In this document: in pieces, positions 27,601 through 36,600 of the stretch | Layout of the letters: each line of letters begins with the position of its first letter | Position numbering within the stretch: the first letter of the stretch is position 1 | Assembly: GCA_014302835.1 (NCBI GenBank) | Contig: CP060294.1 | Span: 2,170,001-2,234,000, forward strand | From: Pedobacter sp. PAMC26386 | GTDB lineage: Bacteria > Bacteroidota > Bacteroidia > Sphingobacteriales > Sphingobacteriaceae | Direction of reading: 5' to 3' | DNA: 64,000 nt | The notes under the pieces: generated by a model | Told to the model about the DNA's origin: nothing | Databases searched by the model: none | Seen by the model: the letters and a program-made list of their open reading frames with translations, nothing else | Program-made: the position numbers and the translations under genes

Positions 27601-30600
27601 TCCACAACAATTTATACTCGTTATCTGCAAGACGGAACAGACAGATACGCATCAATGGTGCTTCAGCAAAATTAAAACCACGAACACGATCTTTAGCCGT
27701 GTATTTCTGAATTGCTTTCTGCTGCGCCTTTTTTCTTAGTTCACGGTAATCCTGAATTTCAATTGGTAATTTAACATCCTTCAATACGCATTGTACAGGA
27801 ATATTGAAAACATCATAATAAAAAGCACTGCGTAATATAGTGTGCTGTTTCAACAGATATTCCCAGCTTTGAGCAAACAATTGTTCATCCAAAGCAGTTA
27901 TATCAGCTGTAAGCTGTTCAACGTATGAACCAGTTTGGGTGTCCGCTAATCCGTGGAAAAGCATACCTGCCTGTAATCCGCTAAGTGGATAAATACTTTC
28001 TATTTGTTTTCTGCGGTTCCCATCTGCGCTATCTAAAAACCCATCCAACTCACGGAAGCTGATCACATTTCCAAGACCATAGTCCGACGGTGTGAAAGAA
28101 ACTTCTGTGCGGGAAACACAATGGTCAATCAGTGTTTCCAGATTAGCAATAAAAGACGCTGATAAATGCTGGATACTTGCTGAAGAGAAATGATAATGAC
28201 TGTATCTCCAGTCGATTTCAAGTTCATCGTTTTTGATAATACTATTAATATAGAGTTTATCAGGCATCTGGAATGCATTGCCAACTGAAGTTCCTGCCTC
28301 CTCTTTTGCTGTCCCCAAAATTCCGTTTCCATCCAGCATATTGTTCATCTGACCTAAGTAGTTGAATACGATATCGCCATTAGGATGCTGTAAAGACGGT
28401 TCTTTACTTATGTATTTAAGAATACCATAACCGAGGCCTTTTCCTGGGATCTGGCGCAATTGTTCTTTCACACTTTTCACCACATCACCTGTAAGCAGGT
28501 CTGATGATATTTCAAGTGATACCGGATACAAACTTGTAAACCAGCCAATGCTACGGCTAGTATCAATTTCAGTTGCAATATCTTCACGACCGTGACCTTC
28601 CATTTTGATCGTAACGGTTTGATTCCCGCTCCATTTAGCCAAAGTCATCGCTAATGCAGACAGTAAGATATCGTTAATTTCTGTATGGTAAGCTTTTGGT
28701 ACTTCTTGTAAGAGACGACGTGTCTGTCTCCTGTTTAATTTCAATACCTGGCTGGTGGTATCACCATAAGTAACGATACCCGAATAATTAAAATCCGATT
28801 TTAAACTGCATCCTTGCTGTACTGTCTTTTCCCAGTAACTCAGTTGTGTTGTTAGATCGCTGTTTTTTGAATAAACTGTTAACGCATCGTGCCATTGGCG
28901 AACAGAACTACTTTTCTTACCTAATACTTCTTCAACTGATTTACCTTTGTTCTCAAGAAGCAATTGCAAATCTTCCACCAATACGCGCCACGAAACACCA
29001 TCTATAGCAAGGTGGTGCACGATAATCAGCAAACGATGCTGTGGCACTTCTTCGTGCGTAAGGATCAGCACAGCACGCAATAATATTCCTTTCTCAATAT
29101 CAAGGCTGCGTTGATATTGTTCGGCAGTCAGCAGAATGGCTTCTTGTAATTGATCAGGCATTACCACCTTTAAATCCGCCACCCCTAACTGACCTTCATA
29201 GGTCCCGTACTCTTGTACAAGTTCATTTTCAGTTGAATGGTATGTAAAACGAAGTGCATCATGGTACTGAACTAATGTACGGATCGCCTCTCCTATAATA
29301 TTCTGAGTTATATCTTTAGCTATAGTCAGTAAAACATGTTGATTGAAGTGAGATTCCTTTTGATTAGCAATTTCAAAAAACCATTGCTGGATAGGGAGCA
29401 AACCACTAGGACCTGCCAAAAGCCCCTGTTCAGCAAACAAGCCGGTCTCCGCCTCCTTTTCTACAAGTACAGCAGCTAATACTGCAATGGTCTGACAAAT
29501 AAAAAGATCTCGTGGATGCAGGTTATAACCCATCCGTTTAGCACGGCTTACTACCTGTATTGTAATAATAGAATCACCACCCAACTCAAAAAAATTATCA
29601 TGGATACCTACTTTTGGAATACGCAATAAATCCTGCCAGATAGTAGCCAACCCCCGCTCCATCGCATTACCAGGAGCTTCATAGTTTCCTATAAACAGAG
29701 ACCCCGTATCGGCATCCGGTAAAGCTTTTTTATCAACTTTACCATTATTGGTTAGTGGTAATTTCTCCATTTCTACCCATAAAGCAGGGATCATATATTC
29801 AGGCAAACGACTTTTCAGAAACACAACAATACTGTCTCTGTCAAATTCTCCTTCTGGTACGACATAACCAATCATGCGTTTTGTCCCATTTTCTTCTTTT
29901 ACCAGTATGACTGCCTGATTAACCAGTTCACATTGTTGTAAGACATTTTCTATCTCACCCAGTTCTATACGATAACCGCGGATTTTAACCTGGTCATCTA
30001 TACGGCCCTGATATTCAATATTGCCATCCGGAAGCCAGCGGCCAACGTCTCCGGTTTTATATATTTTATCTCCTTTATTAAAAGGATGATTTAAAAATCT
30101 TTCTGCGGTAAGATCAGGACGGTTCAAATAACCCAGAGACAAACCTGCTCCACCCAAATATATTTCACCTGGTATTCCTGCTGGCAATAATCTTAATTGC
30201 GCATCTAGTATATAGGCCGTACGACTATCCAGCGGTTTCCCGATAGGTATAGTCCCTCTGTCATCAATGGTAAAAGTAAGCGAGAAAGTGGTGTTCTCTG
30301 TAGGACCATAACCATTGATCACAGTCAATTCAGGATATATTTTCCTGATTTTGAATACGTGCTCGTCTGATAATCTCTCTCCACCCGCCAATACAACAGA
30401 AAGTCCTTCAAACACACTAATATCTGTATCGATCAGCTGATTAAACCAGCTGGAAGTAAACCACATTTTTGTAACACCGTGTAAACGTATCTCCTGCTTT
30501 AACATACCGCTGTCCAGCAAACTGTCATCAGGGCAAAGAATCAGTTTTCCACCATTGAGCAACATACCCCAGTATTCAAAAGTAGTTGCATCAAAAGAAG

Positions 30601-33600
30601 GTGATCCGGTAGATAACAATACGTCCTGTTCGTTTAATTCAACGTAACTAATGTCTTTCACCAAACTGACTACGTTGCGGTGAGTAACCAGCACCCCTTT
30701 TGGCTGACCTGTAGAACCTGAGGTGTAAATCACGTAAGCAGGACTATCAGCGGTAATTGTATTCACCTGAACCACCGTTTCAACAGCTGTTAGTACAAGT
30801 TTATCCAGGCAAACAAATTCCAGATTGGGAGCCAGAGCAGTAAACAGGGAAAGCCATTCACTATCGGTGATGGCTATTTTACCTGCTGTATCTTCCAGCA
30901 TAAATGAAATTCGTTCTTGTGGATAATCGGGATCTATAGGGACATAAGCTGCTCCGGCTTTCAAAATAGCAAGGATACCAACCATCATATCCATGCTTCG
31001 CTTCATCGCTACAGGAACCAATGAACCTGGCAGTAATCCTTTAGTAATCAAAGCCTGTGCAAGATTTTCAGAACATCTATCCAATTCACGGTAAGTCAAA
31101 GAAGCTGATCCATACACAATTGCTGGATTCTCTGGAGTAAGTATAACTTGCTCATTAAAAACATCAATGATAGTCAGCGGCTGCAAATTCCACTCGGAAC
31201 TATCATTAAATACATCAAGCAATAAGCTCCGCTCACGGTCTGAAAGTAGTTCTATGGATGATAAAAAGCCCTCTCCGACGGTCATAAACTGCTGCAGCAC
31301 CTGTTCAAAATGAGTAGAAATTGACGCAGCATATTCAGGTAACAATAAAGTTGAATTATAACCAAAATCAATCTGTATAGTTTCGGCTGCAAGTATAACT
31401 ATATTGAACGGGTAGTTGGTATGTTCATGTAAGCCGATATTCTCCAGTTGCAGCTGCCATGGTTGTTCGTTCAGCACTTTGCTGACAGGATAGTTTTCAA
31501 AAACCAGTAAGCTATCAAATATATCGCCTGAAATTTCTGATAACCGCTGTATTTCGTTCAGAGTTGTATACTGATGTTCCCTACTTTCGAGCTGATTGAT
31601 TTGTAATCCCTGTAACCAGCTGGTTAAAGGTTGATCTTCATCAACTGCTGTGTGTAAAGGAAGGGTATTGATATACATACCTACTCCTCTTTCTACACCA
31701 GCCAGATCTTCCGGTCTGCCGGATACAATTACACCATAAGTAACTTCGGTTTTGCCGGTATAACGATGTAACAGATAAGCCCATACACCCTGCATTAAGG
31801 TATTCAGGGTGATGTGATTACGATATGCAAACTGCATTAGAGAGGCCGTAATTGCACTATCAAGCTTCAATTTCACTTTTTCATAAACCCCTTTTCCTTT
31901 ATTCCGGTCTGCAGTAGTACTGATAAAACTTAACAAAGTTCCCTCACTTACACCTTCCATATATTTACGCCAGTAATTGCTGGCTATATCTTTATCCTTA
32001 CGGTAAATGTATCGGATGTAATCGTCATAACGTGCATTAGGTAAAACAGACAGGGTAGTTTCTGTTACCTGAGATTCGTAGGCATGTAATAACTCTTCAA
32101 GGATGACCGGGAGTGACCAGCCGTCCAGAAGAATATGATGATAACTCCATATCATGTGATAATAATTATCACGCAGCTGTATTAGACAAAGACGCATTAA
32201 TGGAATAGCCGTAAAGTCAAAACCCTGTAAACGGTCTGATGTCTCAAATTCACGAATAGCATTCTCTTGTTCAATATTGCTTAAATGCCGATAATCTAAA
32301 ATAGATATCGGCATTTCTGCCTCTTTGTAAATACATTGAATAGGGACACTGAATACATCATGGTAAAATCCGCTGCGCAAAATACTGTGCTGCCTGATTA
32401 AATGCTGCCAACTATTAATGAATTTGTTTTTATCAAGATTTTCCAGTGTGCAATAAAACTGCTGGATATAAGTACCTGCCTGACCATCATAAAGACCGTG
32501 AAACAACATACCTTCCTGCAACCCGCTTAATCGCGCCAGACTTTCAATCTGATCTTTCCTGGAAGAGCCATGAACTGTTTCAGATAGAAATTCATCCAGT
32601 TCGGTTACACTTATCACCTCTCCCAGTTCATAATCTGCCGGAGTATGTGAGTTTGCTACCTGTGCTACACAGTGTGTAATAATTTCTTCCAGAGTGGAAA
32701 CAAAAGCCATCGCAAGCTCTTTCACGCTCTTTTTATTAAAATGCAGTGAACTATAATCCCATTGAATTTCCAGTACACCTTGTCTGATAATAGCATTCAC
32801 AGCTATTTTTTCTCTTAAAGAATAATCAGCGGAAACTGAAAGCGCGAATGTCTCCCATAACGGATTAATTGCCACATCGTCATTTACACTATGATCCAGT
32901 TTGCCCAAATAGTTAAATACAATATCCCATGGATCACGGGTTTGAAGAGAATCGGCTTTATTCAAATATTTCAATACACCAAAACCAATTCCTTTTTCAG
33001 GAACCTGTCTTAATTGTTCTTTTATATTTTTCAGGATAAACCCCATATCTGTACCCCTTTTGACTTCCAGCAAAACCGGGTATAAACTGGTAAACCAGCC
33101 TGTAGTATGACTAGTGTCTATTCGGGCTGAAATATCTTCGCGTCCATGGCCTTCCAAACCAATTGAAACTACCTGATTATCATTCCAGTCTGAAAGTGTA
33201 ATAGCTAATGCACTCAGTAATACGTCATTAATATCGGTATAATAGACATGAGAAATTTCCTGCAACAATTGTTTGGTATATTTTTTATTCAGGCTTATTT
33301 TAAAAGTACCGGTATCAGCTATACTTGCGCTTGATAAAGTCTCTTTATTCGTGCGCAGAGGTATATATTGCTGTACTGCATTTTCCCAGTAAGGTAACTG
33401 GTTTAACAGCCGCTTTTCCTGACCATATGCAGATAATGCATTGTACCACTGATAATAAGCAGTTGTTTTATCTCCCGCTATTTCCTTAAGCGTTTTACGC
33501 TCTTGCTGTTCTAAAAGCGAAGAAAGATCGTCCAGCAAGATACGCCAGGACACACCATCAATTGCTAAGTGATGGATGACTAATAATAAGCGGTGATGCG

Positions 33601-36600
33601 CTTCATTTTCAGGAGTCTGTAAGAATACAGAACGAATTAAAACACCTTGTTCTAAATTCAGACCCTGCTGATAATCAGCAGTAATTATTGCTAAATCTTC
33701 GGCTGAACCTGAAAAATCTGCTAGCTCAAGCAGCCCCTCATAATTACCATAAACCTGCTCAGTCTGCCCTTGTTTCTGATTATAGCAGAAACGCAGAGCA
33801 TCGTGATATTTCACCAGTTCACTGATCGCATTTGCCAGTTTTTCATGACTAATCTGCTTATTTACATTTAATAAAAGATGCTGGTTATAGTGAGAAAGAT
33901 CTTTGGTATCGGCTTCTAAAAAATGTTGTTGTACAGGTAATAAACCACTGCCGACAGTCAGAAACTCCTGTGCCGCCTGTATGGTTGAAACAACTTGTAA
34001 GGCCAGTAAGGTAGACAATGACGAGATCGTATAATTCATAAACAAGTCTCGGGGCTGCAAACTAATCCCTGCTCTTCTTGCACGGCTCGACACCTGTATC
34101 GTAGTAATTGAATCTCCACCCAGCTCAAAGAAATTATCATAGATACCGACACGCTGTACTCCTAGTAATTCCTGCCAGATATTTGCTAACTCCTGTTCCA
34201 TCACATTTCTTGGCGCAGCATAAGCTGTTGTTAGCAACGCAGCGGCATCAGGATCGGGTAATGCTTTTTTATCTACTTTACCATTATCCGTCAATGGCAG
34301 GCTTTCCATTTCCATAAAGAAAGTTGGAATCATGTATTCAGGGAGTTTTTCCTTCAGACGCAATACCACACGCTCTTTATCAAAACCACTGCCCGCAACT
34401 ACATAACCAACTAAACGTTTATTGCCATTGTCATCTGTTTTTACCAGGACTACAGCCTGGCTAATCTCTTCGCATTGCTGTAACGCAGCTTCGATTTCAC
34501 CCAGTTCAATACGGAAACCTCTAATTTTAACCTGATCATCTATACGACCTAGATATTCTATATTGCCATCAGGCAGCCATCGGCCAAGATCACCTGTACG
34601 GTACATGCGGTATTCAGAAGCCGCATCAAAAGGATGTTTTATAAATTTTTCTGCCGTCAGATCAGGACGGTTCAAATACCCCCTGGACACACAAATACCC
34701 GCTACACCAATCTCGCCCGCTACACCAATCGGACATAATTGCATCTCCTTATTGACTACATACAATTGTGTGTTTTGTATAGGTGAACCCAATGGCACAT
34801 TTGTACTTACAGGAGTATCATGCATGATATAATGACAGATATCATCAGATGCTTCTGTAGGTCCGTAAGCGTTAACAACTGGAATTCTACCGTAAAAAGC
34901 ATGTTCAAACCAAGATGCCAATACCGGCTGACTTACGGCTTCACCAGTTACCAGCAGATATTTTACTGCGGTTAGTGAAGCCACAAACTGCTCCTGCAAT
35001 ACTGCGGCAAGGTAAGAAGGTACTACCTCCCATATCGTAACTTTATCTTTATCAATTGCCCTGATCAGCTCTGCAGGCTGTAAAATAAGTGCCGAAGTAT
35101 AGATAATAGTTGTTCCTCCACATAGCAATGCAGAAAATAATTGCCATACTGATATATCAAAAGTATAGGAAGCTGTAAAAGCGACAATAGAACTGTTATT
35201 AAGTTCCAGATCGTTGACTTTTGAATAAAGGTGATTCAACATACCTCCGTGTTCTACCATTACCCCTTTAGGTTTACCCGTGGAACCAGAGGTATAAATC
35301 ACATAAGAAATATCACCTGATTGTATATGATTTACCGGGCTAAGAACCGATTGTTCTGCTATAATTTTAGTATGAGTATCGAGTTGGATAATATCACTAG
35401 TAAGATCAAATTTTTCTGCCAGCGCCGAAGTTGTGACAACTATTTTAGCATCCGTATCTTCCATCATATAACTGATCCTGTCTTCAGGATACCCTGGATC
35501 AATTGGTACATAAGCAGCACCAGCTTTCATAATCCCCAGAATAGCGACAACCATATCCAGTGACCGATCAAAACAAACCGGAACTAAGGTGTCTGTAGTC
35601 ACTCCTTTTTGTTGAAGATAATGCGCGAGTTGGTTGGCCTTTGCATTTAGTGCTTCATAGCTATATTGCTGGTTCTCAAATTTCAGTGCGATCGCTGTTG
35701 GTGTAGCAATAACATATTCATTAAAAATCTCCACTAAGTTCTTTGTGTCCGGATAAGAAACAGTGACGTCATTGAAACGGTCCAGTATTTGTAATTCTGA
35801 TGGAGGAATAATTTCAATTTCACTTGATTTACTATCCAACCGCGTACTAAATTGTTTCAGAATAAACAACAATCGTTGTGCAACCAATTCCATTTCGTCG
35901 GCAGAAAAGAACTGCAGCTGATAATCAATACTTAATTGTAAAGGCTGTTGTTTTCCATAATCTTTCCACCAGATTTCAATAGGATAACGACCATAACCGC
36001 TTGGAAGCTCATAAAAGCCGGCTTCCATCCCCTCTCCAAAGTCAAGTGAAAAATCAATTATAGCGTAGTTAATGACCACTTCCAGCAGATACTCTTCTGC
36101 CGCATTGATTTTGAAATAACGGCTTAAATCGCCTATCTGATAATTACTGTAACGGTAATCTTCACGCTGAGAGGTCGTGATGTGTTTGATGAGTTCATCT
36201 ACAGAAAGTTCTGGCTGATAAACTCCTTTAAACGGAAGAATACCAGTAAACATCCCAACTATATCACGAACTTTTTTATTTTTTCTTTTATGTAAAGGAG
36301 TACCAAAAATGAAATCCTGCTTATCGGAAGTTTTACCAAAATAAATCATCAGTGCAGCAATAGTCAACTGTTGAATACTTGATTTAGTTTTATTTTGCAA
36401 GTCTTCCAGTAGTATAATATCTTCTGGAGACAGATTCACCAATACAGTTTCACATCTTCTTTGTTCCTGACTGCTATCTAGAAATCTCCTTTGTAATAAC
36501 TGCTGAGGCTTTTTCTCAATTTTATCTTTCCAATATTTTCCCTCTTCTGCATATTCATCTGAATGATAATATGCATCAGCTTTTACAGCCTCGTCTTTAT

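Noticed and set aside
3707..35563. Many 60-150-codon open frames on the plus strand opposite the giant NRPS, and short minus-strand frames inside it
   Set aside because: They lie fully within the NRPS, show no domain features, and recur at equivalent module positions, as expected for shadows of a repeated coding sequence.
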